From: Lentihominibacter excrementavium
Lineage (GTDB): Bacteria; Bacillota; Clostridia; Peptostreptococcales; Anaerovoracaceae
Reading direction: 5' to 3'
Assembly: GCA_018715265.1 (NCBI GenBank)
Contig: DVLX01000026.1
Span: forward strand, 1-64,000
DNA length: 64,000 bases
Positions 17,316-26,232 of this stretch are shown in pieces. Under the pieces are notes generated by a model. It worked only from the letters and a program-made list of their open reading frames with translations, ran no database searches and was not told where the DNA came from. A program made the translations under genes and the position numbers. Every line of letters starts with the position of its first letter. The first letter of the stretch is position 1.

Positions 17316-17891
17316 TCAGGCATTTCTTCCCATTTCAAAGGCTTTCTTATTGAGTTCCACGAATTTAGGCTTAACCTTTTCTTCTATGACTTTTATCCAT
17401 GCGTCTTCATCAAAAGGAAGATCCTTCGATGCCGCACCCAAAAGCACCACATTCACCGCTTTTACGCTTCCGCATTCCTCCGCTATGGAAAGAGCATCTA
17501 TAGCTTTCACAGCGCCGGCATCGTTTTGCAACGTTTCCATGATGTTATCAGGATACTTCGCCTGTCCCATTATTACCGGCATAGGCAGTATCTGCTGAGT
17601 ATTGACGTATATGGTACCGCCTTTTTTCAGGTAAGGCAGCCATCTGTACGCCTCCAGCTCTTCAAATGCTATGATGACATCGGCATCGCCTTTCTCTATC
17701 AGCGGAGAATCCACTGTTTCTTCGCTGAGCTTTACGTGAGTCACGACGCTTCCTCCTCGCTGAGCCATACCGTGTACTTCAGAAAGTTTTACATCATATC
17801 CGTTCATGAGACCGAGATTGCCCAAAAGCACGCTTGCGAGCAGAGTTCCCTGTCCTCCGACTCCCACTATCAGTATATTGCTCTTATTCAC
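17316..17891 (-). CDS. iorB: Indolepyruvate ferredoxin oxidoreductase, beta subunit
   Basis: 191 residues of the 2-oxoacid oxidoreductase gamma-type fold (start ILIVGVGGQGTLLASVLLG; SEVHGMAQRGGSV). It partners IorA in oxidative decarboxylation of aryl pyruvates to aryl-acetyl-CoA with reduction of ferredoxin. It starts with GTG at 17891, one base after the iorA stop, with AGGAGG inside the end of iorA, so translation is coupled. Confidence 0.95.
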   Translation of the reverse strand: MNKSNILIVGVGGQGTLLASVLLGNLGLMNGYDVKLSEVHGMAQRGGSVVTHVKLSEETVDSPLIEKGDADVIIAFEELEAYRWLPYLKKGGTIYVNTQQILPMPVIMGQAKYPDNIMETLQNDAGAVKAIDALSIAEECGSVKAVNVVLLGAASKDLPFDEDAWIKVIEEKVKPKFVELNKKAFEMGRNA

Positions 17892-17892
17892 G

Positions 17893-19665
17893 CTATTCAG
17901 CCTCCTTTCCGTCTTTTGCTGCTTTCAACGCTTCTATAGCATCGAAAGGACATACTCTTGCACAGAGATCACATCCTACGCAGCTTTCCTTTACGATATA
18001 CGGCCTTCCGTCTCTCTCTTCTATTGCAGGACATCCTATTTTCATGCACATCTTGCAGTTCTTGCATCTGTCCGTAACTTCGTATGGAATATCCGGCTGC
18101 TTGACTATGAGGGCGCAAGGTCTCTTGGTTATGATAACGGAAAGCTCATCTCTTGCTGTTTCAGTTTTTATCACTTCTTCCAGTTCTTTTATATCGAAGG
18201 GATCGATCTCTACGATGTTCTTAACGCCTATAGCTCTGCACAGCGCCGCTATATCGACTGCCGGAGCTTCTTCTCCCTTGGCATTTTTCCCTGTGGAAGG
18301 ATTGTCCTGGTGTCCCGTCATTCCGGTTATCCTGTTGTCGAGAACGATGACGGTTCCTTTAGAGCCGTTGTAGTTCATGTTGATCAGCCCTGTTATACCG
18401 GAGTGGAAGAAGGTCGAGTCTCCCAGCACGGCCACGAGATTGTCGCTGCTTTCTGCGGCTTTTTCAAATCCGTGCGCCATGGTGATGGAGGCGCCCATAC
18501 ACAGACATGCGTCCATTGACGATGTCGGCGGCAGCGCTCCGAGAGTGTAACACCCTATATCTCCCATAACTGTAGTTTTCAGTTTGCTCAGCACGTGGAA
18601 AAGTCCTCTGTGAGGACATCCTGCACACAGAAGGGGCGGTCTTCCCGGAGCATCTTCTATATCCACAGTTTCTGCCACCGGTTTGCCAAAGGCCTTTCTT
18701 ATCATGTTAGCGCTGTATTCTCCCTGTATTGTGAACATATCCTTGCCTCCGGCAAGTTCCACGCCCATAGCTCTTATCTGTTCTTCAAAATAAGGATTGC
18801 CTTCTTCTATAACATAAAGCTTATCTACCTTGGCCGCAAAATCCTTTATCATGTCCTTAGGTATAGGATTTATCATTCCCATCTTGAGGATGCTCGCCTC
18901 AGGAAGCGCTTCTCTCACGTACTGATAGCATATACCGCTGGTTATTATGCCTATGGAGGCATCTCTCATTTCTACTCTGTTTAGAGCTGTGCCGTCTGCC
19001 TGGCTCAAAACCATTTTGCCGGCGTCGCGGGCGATCTCGTCCATTCTCTTTTCCTGCGCTACGTGGAGCTTTTTCGCCATCGCAGGCATCGCTACGTACT
19101 TCTGTATATTTTTAGTATAAGGAATCCTTTCCCTTTCTTTTCTTTCATCGATCTCTACGATACCTCTCGAATGGGATATTCTCGTATTGGATCTTATCAC
19201 CACGACCGTATCATATTTTTCACTTATTTCGTAAGCTTCTTTTATGTAGTCCTTACATTCCTGAGCATTTGCAGGCTCGAGCATCGGAACTCCTGCGCTT
19301 CTTCCGTAATATCGCGAATCCTGTTCGTTCTGGCTGGAGTGACATCCATTATCATCAGCAACCAGTATAACAGCTCCTGCTGTAACTCCTGTATATGCCG
19401 CAGTAAAGAACGGATCCGCCGCTACGTTTAATCCTACGTGCTTCATACACGAAAGGGAACGAACGCCTCCGATGGAAGCTCCTACTGCCACTTCTACTCC
19501 AACTTTTTCATTTGGAGCCCATTCAACATGCATTTCATCATATCGGGCCGCCGTCTCCGTCACTTCCGTGCTGGGAGTTCCGGGATACGAAGATACGACT
19601 TTTACGCCTGCTTCGTAAACGCCTCTTGCAAAGGCTTCGTTGCCAAGCATAATTTTCTTTTCCAT
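17893..19665 (-). CDS. iorA: Indolepyruvate ferredoxin oxidoreductase, alpha subunit
   Basis: 590 residues. The N-terminal pyrimidine-binding domain (GNEAFARGVYEAGV, SSYPGTPSTEV) is followed by a ThDP-binding domain with GDSTFFHSGITGL and a C-terminal ferredoxin domain with two 4Fe-4S motifs (CKNCKMCMKIGCP and CVGCDLCARVCP). It catalyses the ThDP-dependent step of aryl-pyruvate oxidation in amino-acid fermentation. ATGAGGTA precedes ATG 19665. First gene of the ior-paaK-ACT operon; the long region upstream (19708-20010) is described separately. Confidence 0.96.
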   Translation of the reverse strand: MEKKIMLGNEAFARGVYEAGVKVVSSYPGTPSTEVTETAARYDEMHVEWAPNEKVGVEVAVGASIGGVRSLSCMKHVGLNVAADPFFTAAYTGVTAGAVILVADDNGCHSSQNEQDSRYYGRSAGVPMLEPANAQECKDYIKEAYEISEKYDTVVVIRSNTRISHSRGIVEIDERKERERIPYTKNIQKYVAMPAMAKKLHVAQEKRMDEIARDAGKMVLSQADGTALNRVEMRDASIGIITSGICYQYVREALPEASILKMGMINPIPKDMIKDFAAKVDKLYVIEEGNPYFEEQIRAMGVELAGGKDMFTIQGEYSANMIRKAFGKPVAETVDIEDAPGRPPLLCAGCPHRGLFHVLSKLKTTVMGDIGCYTLGALPPTSSMDACLCMGASITMAHGFEKAAESSDNLVAVLGDSTFFHSGITGLINMNYNGSKGTVIVLDNRITGMTGHQDNPSTGKNAKGEEAPAVDIAALCRAIGVKNIVEIDPFDIKELEEVIKTETARDELSVIITKRPCALIVKQPDIPYEVTDRCKNCKMCMKIGCPAIEERDGRPYIVKESCVGCDLCARVCPFDAIEALKAAKDGKEAE

Positions 19666-19739
19666 TACCTCATTATCTACCTTTCTTGCTTTAAGTATAT
19701 ATTATAAATTTTATTACACGCATACATATTAACTATACC

Positions 19740-19978
19740 ATAAAATCGATGGATTTTACATAGCTGTCATGAATTATTCGATGATTTTAAATGCCAATAT
19801 TTAAGCGCGACGATGACAGCATATCGCCGGTGGCGAGGCGGAGTCAGTGATAACCGCAAAGCACGGATCCAGTATGCCGATGCAGGAAGCACACAGGCCG
19901 AAACAAGCGATCAGTTATCCGGAAATTGCATGAGTTGGGCCGCCATCTGGAAAACTGCCCGATCTAATAAAATAAACT
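19740..19978. other. GC-rich, hairpin-rich block of unknown nature upstream of iorA
   Basis: The 400 bases between iorA and porB hold no convincing gene. About 19800-19965 is distinctly richer in G and C than its AT-rich flanks. Inverted repeats: GCTGTCAT/ATGACAGC (19763-19770, 19813-19820), CGCC/GGCG (19825-19835), GCACGG/CCGATGC (19861-19883), GGGC/GCCC (19938-19960), and GATAACTG-like arms. It could be a structured leader of the ior operon on the minus strand (GTGACA, 17 bases, TTTAT-like at about 20000-19975 is a weak promoter), a small RNA on either strand, or a degenerate mobile remnant. No riboswitch class I know fits. Confidence 0.4.
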
Positions 19979-20010
19979 ACGATTTTTACTGTCACTATTT
20001 CCCATATAAT

Positions 20011-20057
20011 AAAAAACTGCCGCTTTAATCAGTTTTACAGACCGATTTTGCGGCAGT
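20011..20057 (-). terminator. Terminator of the por operon
   Basis: Outer stem ACTGCCGC/GCGGCAGT (20057-20050 with 20023-20016), 26-base loop that can pair further, followed by TTTTTTATT on the minus strand, just after porB. Confidence 0.82.
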
Positions 20058-20071
20058 GCTCTTTTGAATGA

Positions 20072-21001
20072 TTATCTGCATCTTGAGAGCAGCTTTTCCC
20101 ACTGCTCGTCAACGTATTTTTGCGTTTCCTCTATCATCCATTCGTTTCCTTTTTTAAACATATGTGCAAATCGTCCCTGCTTTTTCAAGAACTCCTCGAC
20201 AGGCAGTTTTTTCTTAGGCTCATATGTCAAGTGCCATACTCCTTCTACTATTTCATACATAGGCCATACACAAGTATCTACCGCAAGTCTGCATATCTCA
20301 GCCATGTCCTCCGTCTCGTATCTCCAGCCTCTCGGACACGGCGCCAGAACATTCAGGAAACATGGTCCCTGCGTATATATGGCTTTATAGGATTTTTCAT
20401 GGAGATCCTTAAAATTGCCGATAAACGTAGTCTGTGCAGCGTAAGGTATATTGTGAGCGGCTATTATTTCCGTAAGGTTTTTCTTGTTCTGTATTTTCCC
20501 CGGTATGCACTCTCCCGCAGGCGATGTGGTCGCATCAGCAAATCTCGGAGTCGAGGAGGACCGCTGTATTCCCGTATTCATGTACGCTTCGTTGTCATAG
20601 CACACATAAACCATATCGTGTCCCCTTTCCATAGCACCGGAAAGAGACTGCAGTCCTATATCGTAGGTGCCTCCGTCTCCGCCGAAGGCAATGAACTTAA
20701 ATGTATCTTTGATCTTGCCTTTTTTCTTGAGCACATTGTACGCCGCTTCCACTCCCGATGTTGTCGCCGCGCCGTTGGCGAACGCCGTATGTATATAACT
20801 ATCATAGTAAGCTGTATGCGGATATATGAACGTGGAAACTTCCAGGCATCCTGTAGCGTTTGTTATCACAGCTTTATCCTCGGGTTTCAGCGCTCTCAGC
20901 ACGCCTCTTACAGCGATGCCTGCACCGCATCCGGCACATAGCCTGTGGCCTCCCGCCAGGCGTTCAGGTTTTTCCACTTCTTTTTTCAAACTGTATGCCA
21001 T
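20072..21001 (-). CDS. porB: 2-oxoacid:ferredoxin oxidoreductase, beta (ThDP) subunit
   Basis: 309 residues. Cluster-binding Cys in HRLCAGCG and later TGCLE; ThDP/Mg motif GGDGGTYDIGLQSLSGA followed by DNEAYMNTGIQ. This is the pyruvate synthase/2-ketoisovalerate oxidoreductase beta subunit: it decarboxylates the oxoacid and passes electrons to ferredoxin. It is last in porC-D-A-B. Sequence alone does not separate pyruvate from branched-chain oxoacid specificity, so the symbol is provisional. Confidence 0.92.
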   Translation of the reverse strand: MAYSLKKEVEKPERLAGGHRLCAGCGAGIAVRGVLRALKPEDKAVITNATGCLEVSTFIYPHTAYYDSYIHTAFANGAATTSGVEAAYNVLKKKGKIKDTFKFIAFGGDGGTYDIGLQSLSGAMERGHDMVYVCYDNEAYMNTGIQRSSSTPRFADATTSPAGECIPGKIQNKKNLTEIIAAHNIPYAAQTTFIGNFKDLHEKSYKAIYTQGPCFLNVLAPCPRGWRYETEDMAEICRLAVDTCVWPMYEIVEGVWHLTYEPKKKLPVEEFLKKQGRFAHMFKKGNEWMIEETQKYVDEQWEKLLSRCR

Positions 21002-21113
21002 ATCTGTATCTCCTTTATTATGTGAAGCCCTGTCTGTTCTGCGTGATCCTGCGCACTACAGCGCACAAACGGCAATGCACAAACAGCAGCGCAGCACATA
21101 CTCTGTTCGTATA

Positions 21114-22331
21114 CTACTCTTCCCGCTTGTGATCGAAACCGCCTTCATCGTAGCGCGAGTCTCTTACACCTATGTATCTGTAGACGTCTCCCGGATCATC
21201 GGTCTCATTTATTATGAAAAGATCTTTGTATATCTCATAATAATCCTCTACCGTGATATCTCTGCCTCCGAGTCCGTATATGTAGTTTATCGCATACGGC
21301 TTGTTTGGCAGATCGTAGAGGGAGTTTCTCGCCTCGTTGAACAGCGGGCCGCCGCTGTTGGAGAAGCTTTCAGCCTTGTCCATGATGGCCACAGCTTTTA
21401 CTTTGCACATAGCTTCCGCAAGAGGCACTCTCGGAAACGGTCTGAACACTCTGAGCTTTATGAGACCGACTTTCTTTCCCTCGGCTCTGAGTCTGTCCAC
21501 GGCTTCCTTGCCGGTCCCTGCACTGGAGCCTATGACCACAAGGGCAACCTCGGCATCGTCCATCATATATTCTTCGAAAAATCCGTATTTTCTTCCCGTC
21601 AGTTTTTCATATCTCTTTGCAACGTCCATTATTATAGGCATCGCATCCTTCATGGCCTGCGCCTGCTGTCTCTTGGCTTCCATGTAATACGGGGATATTC
21701 CGTAAGGTCCCACCGCAAGAGGATTATCGGACTTCAAAAGATAATTCTCAGGCTTGTATTCTCCTACGAACTCTTTAACCTCCTCATCTTCAAGAAGCTC
21801 TATGTTCGAAACTCCGTGGCTTGTGATGAAGCCGTCCTGACATATCATTATAGGCAGCCTTATAGTCTCGGATATAGGCATAGCCTGTATGTAATTATCG
21901 TAAACTTCCTGATTGGTCTCAGCGTATATCTGTATCCAGCCGGAATCTCTGGCGCCCATGGAATCGGAATGGTCGTTGTTAATGTTTATCGGCCCGGTCA
22001 GAGCCCTGTTGACTACCGCCATCGTGATAGGAAGTCTGGCTGACGCCGCCACATAAAGCAGCTCCCACATGTATGCAAGTCCTGCCGATGAGGTGGCCGT
22101 TACAGCTCTTGCGCCTGCCGCCGATGCGCCTATGCAAACCGACATAGCGCTGTGCTCCGACTCCACCGCTACGAACTGAGTGTCCACGAGCCCGTCAGCT
22201 ATATAGCTTGAATAATACTGAGGGATCTCGGTAGAAGGAGTGATCGGAAAAGCTCCCATGACATCCGGGTTTATCTGTCTCATGGCTATTGCCACCGCTT
22301 CATTGCCTGACATTCTGTCTCTCTTTGCCAT
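21114..22331 (-). CDS. porA: 2-oxoacid:ferredoxin oxidoreductase, alpha subunit
   Basis: 405 residues. N-terminal pyrimidine-binding domain (SGNEAVAIAMRQINPDVMGAFPITPSTE, split here at GNEAVAIAM and FPITPSTE), catalytic-region VESEHSAMS and SSAGLAYMWE, and a C-terminal transketolase-like domain (LVVIGSSAGTGKEAVD). It pairs with the beta subunit to build the active site. The stop of porD and the start of porA are adjacent (22332/22331), so they are tightly coupled. Confidence 0.92.
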   Translation of the reverse strand: MAKRDRMSGNEAVAIAMRQINPDVMGAFPITPSTEIPQYYSSYIADGLVDTQFVAVESEHSAMSVCIGASAAGARAVTATSSAGLAYMWELLYVAASARLPITMAVVNRALTGPININNDHSDSMGARDSGWIQIYAETNQEVYDNYIQAMPISETIRLPIMICQDGFITSHGVSNIELLEDEEVKEFVGEYKPENYLLKSDNPLAVGPYGISPYYMEAKRQQAQAMKDAMPIIMDVAKRYEKLTGRKYGFFEEYMMDDAEVALVVIGSSAGTGKEAVDRLRAEGKKVGLIKLRVFRPFPRVPLAEAMCKVKAVAIMDKAESFSNSGGPLFNEARNSLYDLPNKPYAINYIYGLGGRDITVEDYYEIYKDLFIINETDDPGDVYRYIGVRDSRYDEGGFDHKREE

Positions 22332-22637
22332 CTACTTATCCTCCTTAACAAAATCTATCGCTCCGAAAGGACATACTTTCACGCAGATCCCGCATCCTTT
22401 ACAGTGCTTGAAATCAAAATCAAGACGCTTTCCGTCCCTTACAGGTATCGAACTGTCCGGGCAGAAAGGAACGCACAGCATGCAGTGCGTACATTTATCC
22501 TCCCTGAACACAGGCACCATGACACGCCAGTCGCCTGTCTCCACAAGCATCGATGTGGCAGGCTCATATATCTCCGCTCCGGTCGTTATCTCCTGCCATG
22601 TTATCTTTTCATTTATATCCTTTGCTTTCGTCTTCAT
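22332..22637 (-). CDS. porD: 2-oxoacid:ferredoxin oxidoreductase, delta (ferredoxin-like) subunit
   Basis: 101 residues. C-terminal half is a 2x[4Fe-4S] ferredoxin: CTHCMLCVPFCP and CKGCGICVKVCP. It carries electrons from the beta subunit to ferredoxin. ATG 22637 overlaps the stop of porC by one base. As in other four-subunit enzymes it is a separate protein, unlike the fused single-chain clostridial PFOR. Confidence 0.93.
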   Translation of the reverse strand: MKTKAKDINEKITWQEITTGAEIYEPATSMLVETGDWRVMVPVFREDKCTHCMLCVPFCPDSSIPVRDGKRLDFDFKHCKGCGICVKVCPFGAIDFVKEDK

Positions 22638-23227
22638 TATCCTACCTTTACTTCTTCCATGGATTTAACGAGCGCCTTCATATTTCCTTCTATCAGATTT
22701 TCCTTATGTCTGAATTTATGTTCAAAGGATTCGCGCATATCGTTTATGAATTTCTCCTCATCTATGACGTGGCTGACTTTAACGACAGCGCCCAGCATAG
22801 GAGTGTTGGGGAAATTTCTTCCAATAGTATCCATAGAAATCTTTTCAGCGTCTATCGTACATATCCTGCCGCCGTAGCCTCCAACTTCCTCACGCACTTC
22901 CTCAGGATCTTTCCTGCTGTTTATTATAAGGGCGCCGCTCTCCTTAAGTCCTTTAGTCACATCCACTGATTTGAGCAGTGTTTCATCGACTACAACCACA
23001 TAATCCGGCGTATATATATTAGAATGAACTTTGCAGTGTTCATCGGTTATTCTGTTATAAGCAGTAATCGGCGCTCCCATCCTCTCAGGACCGTATTCCG
23101 GAAATCCCTGCACGTGTTTTCCCGAACTGAAAGCTACATCAGCCAAAAGCAGACATGCCGTTTTCGCTCCCTGTCCGCCTCTGCCGTGCCATCTTATCTC
23201 TACCGCTTCATTGAGTCTCTTGGCCAT
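22637..23227 (-). CDS. porC: 2-oxoacid:ferredoxin oxidoreductase, gamma subunit
   Basis: 196 residues with the family start EIRWHGRGGQGAKTACLLLADVA (RWHGRGGQG is the hallmark) and YGPERMGAPITAYNRI. It contributes the CoA-binding region in this family. First gene of porC-D-A-B, with AGGAAGGAAG before ATG 23227 and a consensus-like promoter upstream. Confidence 0.93.
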   Translation of the reverse strand: MAKRLNEAVEIRWHGRGGQGAKTACLLLADVAFSSGKHVQGFPEYGPERMGAPITAYNRITDEHCKVHSNIYTPDYVVVVDETLLKSVDVTKGLKESGALIINSRKDPEEVREEVGGYGGRICTIDAEKISMDTIGRNFPNTPMLGAVVKVSHVIDEEKFINDMRESFEHKFRHKENLIEGNMKALVKSMEEVKVG

Positions 23228-23357
23228 TATGATACTTCCTTCCTAAATAGTCTCAATTGCCTTGATGCCTCATCTGCCGCGCAAATTGCCCTTCGGCTTT
23301 ATGTAAACCTTGTGTTTTTTTGCACAAAAACAGCACTGCATCTCAGCCACCTTGTAT

Positions 23358-23386
23358 AGACTACCTTAGCGCCGGCGGTATGTCAA
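23358..23386 (-). promoter_or_regulatory. Promoter of the por operon
   Basis: Minus strand TTGACA (23386-23381), 17-base spacer, TAGTCT (23363-23358). The leader of about 125 bases shows no clear regulatory structure. Confidence 0.65.
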
Positions 23387-23449
23387 TAGATTTTCAGAAA
23401 TTTTTTATGTATTTCACACAAATTTTTTATTTATTATTTGGTTTAATAA

Positions 23450-23941
23450 CTAAACAATATTTGCCAGCTCGGCTCCTGTTATATTCGCCAGATCCTTTAC
23501 AGCCAGCTCCATCTGCAGTCCCACTTTGCCGCCGCTCACTATTATAGTCTCATGCTCTTGCGCGCTCTTGTCTATGACCGACGGAAAATCTTTCTTCATG
23601 CCTACGGGAGAACATCCTCCCTTTATATATCCCGTTACCGCTGTAAGCTCTCTCAGCGGCAGCATGTCTATTTTCTTTTCCCCGAAATGCTTTGCAGCTT
23701 TCTTAAGGTCCAGCTCTTCCGCTACCGGTATCATACACACATAATGCTCTCCACTGTTTCCAACCGTCACAAGAGTTTTGAAGACCTGCTTCGGATCCTG
23801 CCCTAAAGATTCTGCCACCGATACTCCGTCAAGAAAGCCATCGGGAGCATCGTATTCATACATTTTATACGGTATTTTCGCAGCCTCCACCTTTCTGACA
23901 GCATTAGTCTTATGAGAGTGTTTCTCTTTTTTCTTAGCCAC
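23450..23941 (-). CDS. ybaK: Cys-tRNA(Pro)/Cys-tRNA(Cys) deacylase, YbaK/EbsC family
   Basis: 163 residues. Trans-editing enzyme that removes Cys wrongly attached to tRNA(Pro). Family pattern: QVFKTLVTVG (with the conserved Lys), YVCMIPVAEELDLKKAA and GYIKGGCSPVGMKK. The first 14 residues are very basic and His-rich. The gene ends 64 bases upstream of the por promoter and is transcribed in the same direction as the GNAT gene before it. Confidence 0.93.
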   Translation of the reverse strand: MAKKKEKHSHKTNAVRKVEAAKIPYKMYEYDAPDGFLDGVSVAESLGQDPKQVFKTLVTVGNSGEHYVCMIPVAEELDLKKAAKHFGEKKIDMLPLRELTAVTGYIKGGCSPVGMKKDFPSVIDKSAQEHETIIVSGGKVGLQMELAVKDLANITGAELANIV

Positions 23942-23972
23942 TCAGACTCACCTCTTTTTCTATCGCTCCGAT

Positions 23973-24533
23973 TTATTTTCCTCTGTTTTTTTCGTATTCA
24001 TCTCTGAACATGGAATAACATCTTATATCGCGTATTGACCCATCGTAGACTTTATACGCTTTTCTCAGCGTCCCCTCATATGAAAAGCCGCATTTTTCTA
24101 TGACTCTGCGGCTTGCAGTATTTTCTTCTCCCGTAGTTATGGATATGATATACAAACGCATATACTCAAACCCGTAATCCAGGACCTCTAAAGCCGCTTC
24201 CGTCATGATCCCTCTTCCCCAGAATTCTTCCGACAAGGAATATCCCATTTCCATGCTGTGCACTCCCGGCCTGAACTTGTCTTCCTGAAAACCAACGCTT
24301 CCTATGACAGCTCCGCTTTCTTTCCAAACTATAGCCCATACAGTGTTCTGAAGGAAAACTTCTCCTATTATCTTTCTTGATTCTGCTTCGCTTTCATGCG
24401 GCTTCCATCCCGCCCTCGGTCCTACGGCGGGATTTTTCGCATAGCTGTACAGATCCTTCGCATCGCTCTTTTTCCATGTCCTTAGGATCAACCTCTTTGT
24501 TTCCAGCTGAGGCACTTTAATTTTCCTTATCAT
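23973..24533 (-). CDS. GNAT N-acetyltransferase, RimJ/RimL type
   Basis: 186 residues. Typical opening LETKRLILRTWKKSDA, acetyl-CoA motif YSLSEEFWGRGIMTEAALEVLDYGFE (the core WGRGIMTEA) and C-terminal NTASRRVIEKCGFSYEGTLRKA. The substrate is unknown: ribosomal proteins, aminoglycosides and small amines are all possible in the family. The start at 24533 follows AAGGGGG at good spacing; earlier ATGs are too close to it. Divergent from the lysozyme gene. Confidence 0.88.
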   Translation of the reverse strand: MIRKIKVPQLETKRLILRTWKKSDAKDLYSYAKNPAVGPRAGWKPHESEAESRKIIGEVFLQNTVWAIVWKESGAVIGSVGFQEDKFRPGVHSMEMGYSLSEEFWGRGIMTEAALEVLDYGFEYMRLYIISITTGEENTASRRVIEKCGFSYEGTLRKAYKVYDGSIRDIRCYSMFRDEYEKNRGK

Positions 24534-24623
24534 GATACGCATCCCCCTTCGCAATTTATTCTATAATACAATATTCACGCAAAACAAATCAATATCATAT
24601 GATTACTTATGGAGGTGTTGAAT

Positions 24624-25439
24624 ATGTATAAAGGTATAGATGTCAGCGTATGGCAGGGCGACATCGATTTTTCAAAAGTAAAGGAACACGGCATAGAAGC
24701 CGTTTATATAAGAGCCGGCGAAGGCGACAATATAACTGACAAGTACTTTGAATCCAACTATCAGAAAGCCCGCAGCGCAGGGCTGAAATACGGATTTTAT
24801 CACTACGTTACCGCCCGCAGCACAGTTCAGGCAAAAGAGCAGGCAAATTTCTTCGCGAATCTGATCCACACGAAGCCGCAGGATATGAGAGCGGCCATGG
24901 ATTTTGAAAATCTGTCAGGTCTTTCGGCAGATGAAGCCGTTTCCATCGCAAAAGCTTATCTGGAAACTCTTCAGAAAAGAATCGGCCACACACCTGTGGT
25001 TTATTCCAATGCTTACGATGCTTCTTCGGTATGGAAAGGTCATCTCACGGCTTATCCGCTTTGGGTGGCGGAATACGGCAGAAGCGAGCCTTACAGCACA
25101 GGAGGCTGGAAAAGCTGGGCAGGTTTTCAGTACAGTGATAAAGGCACCGTCAGCGGTATATCAGGCCATGTGGATCTCGACGATTACAAAGACGAAATAT
25201 TCCTGACGGAAGGTGAAAAGAGTTCAGGAAGGACCATAAGGCACACCTACAATGCTGCCAACGACGGCTGCAAGGAAAGCTCCGGCGGATATATCACCTA
25301 TGTGGTAAAGCGGGGAGACACCCTTTCCGCCATAGCCAGAAAATACGATACGACTGTAGAAGATCTGGTCCGTATCAACAATATAAAAGATCCCGATCAT
25401 ATCTACGTCGGGCAGCAGCTTAGGATACCGAAAAAATAA
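24624..25439 (+). CDS. GH25 lysozyme with C-terminal LysM domain
   Basis: 271 residues. Residues 1-190 are a GH25 (Chalaropsis-type) muramidase: YKGIDVSVWQGDIDF at the start, catalytic Asp/Glu in AAMDFEN, WVAEYG and the closing GHVDLDDY. A linker leads to a LysM domain (about 226-270, YVVKRGDTLSAIARKYDTT region). No signal peptide is present, so export would need holin-type release, lysis or a non-classical route. GGAGGT precedes ATG 24624. It resembles phage endolysins, but no other phage gene is nearby. Confidence 0.93.
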   Translation: MYKGIDVSVWQGDIDFSKVKEHGIEAVYIRAGEGDNITDKYFESNYQKARSAGLKYGFYHYVTARSTVQAKEQANFFANLIHTKPQDMRAAMDFENLSGLSADEAVSIAKAYLETLQKRIGHTPVVYSNAYDASSVWKGHLTAYPLWVAEYGRSEPYSTGGWKSWAGFQYSDKGTVSGISGHVDLDDYKDEIFLTEGEKSSGRTIRHTYNAANDGCKESSGGYITYVVKRGDTLSAIARKYDTTVEDLVRINNIKDPDHIYVGQQLRIPKK

Positions 25440-25466
25440 GAGCAGGCGGTATTCCTATGATAAAAA

Positions 25467-25493
25467 ACGCAGGCGATCTTAAACCGCCTGCGT
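25467..25493. terminator. Bidirectional terminator between lysozyme and flavoprotein genes
   Basis: Nine-base GC-rich perfect stem (25467-25475 with 25485-25493), with TCTGTTT on the plus side and TTTTTTA on the minus side. It sits between convergent genes. Confidence 0.85.
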
Positions 25494-25537
25494 TCTGTTT
25501 ATATTAAAAAACTCCTGTAATATTTTTGCCCGGCATA

Positions 25538-26191
25538 TCAGAAGGTATGGGTTCCGTATGCAAAGTGATTGTGGTGAGCCATGTCTTTGAGCAAAGTTTC
25601 ATCTCCGGACGCTTTCGCCTCTTCCATGGCTTTCTTGAGGATCGCCGAAGTCTGCACCATCTTTCTTCCCAGGTTGTAAGCCACTTCCTTGCCTTTTTCC
25701 TTGTCGCGGGTCTTGCCGTAGGTAGCTACCCAGCCCACATCTGAGAATCCGTGCATATTGCAGAAGCCCTGTATGGTGTGGAGGGCGCTGTTGGCTCCGA
25801 CGCTGCCGCAGGTTATGACACTTGCCGAAGTCTTTCCTGCGCCCATAGGTATCAGTCCGAGAGAACGGTCCATAACCGCTTTGCACTGCGCAGAAACATC
25901 GCAGAAAAATACAGGCGATGCAAATATAACTCCATCAGCTTCCTTTATCTTATCGTATATTTTCGATATAAAATCTTCTCCGAGCACGCATTTTCCGGTC
26001 TTCACGCAGGCCCAGCATCCTCTGCACAGCTTGAATTCCCCTTCAGGAGCGTCCGCCGCATTGATTATCTCAGTTTCAACATCTTTTCCTTCCACCGACT
26101 TGCAGCCTTCAAGTACCGCATTCATGAGATGATAAGTATTCCTTCCATCCCTCGGGCTCAGATTAAGCCCAAGTATTTTTATCTTTTCCAT
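25538..26191 (-). CDS. NAD(P)H-dependent FMN reductase/iron-sulfur flavoprotein family protein
   Basis: 217 residues with a flavodoxin-like fold: KILGLNLSPRDGRNTYHLM phosphate-binding start, then CRGCWACVKTGKC, whose three or four Cys resemble the compact cluster motif of iron-sulfur flavoproteins, and SPVFFCDVSAQCKAVMDR. It may be a quinone, metal or iron-sulfur flavoprotein reductase. Last in a run with rsmA and the LTA-synthase-like gene. The physiological acceptor is unknown. Confidence 0.85.
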   Translation of the reverse strand: MEKIKILGLNLSPRDGRNTYHLMNAVLEGCKSVEGKDVETEIINAADAPEGEFKLCRGCWACVKTGKCVLGEDFISKIYDKIKEADGVIFASPVFFCDVSAQCKAVMDRSLGLIPMGAGKTSASVITCGSVGANSALHTIQGFCNMHGFSDVGWVATYGKTRDKEKGKEVAYNLGRKMVQTSAILKKAMEEAKASGDETLLKDMAHHNHFAYGTHTF

Positions 26192-26232
26192 TTCCGTTCC
26201 TCATTTCCTGTATTTTAAGAGCTTTTTCTTAT

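Noticed and set aside
19813..20028. 71-codon frame in the GC-rich block before iorA
   Set aside because: No ribosome binding site, composition shift inside the frame, and the tail is plain AT-rich spacer and terminator sequence.
20826..22043. Open frame of 405 codons antisense to porA
   Set aside because: No family resemblance; a by-product of codon bias in the real gene, which has clear motifs and operon context.
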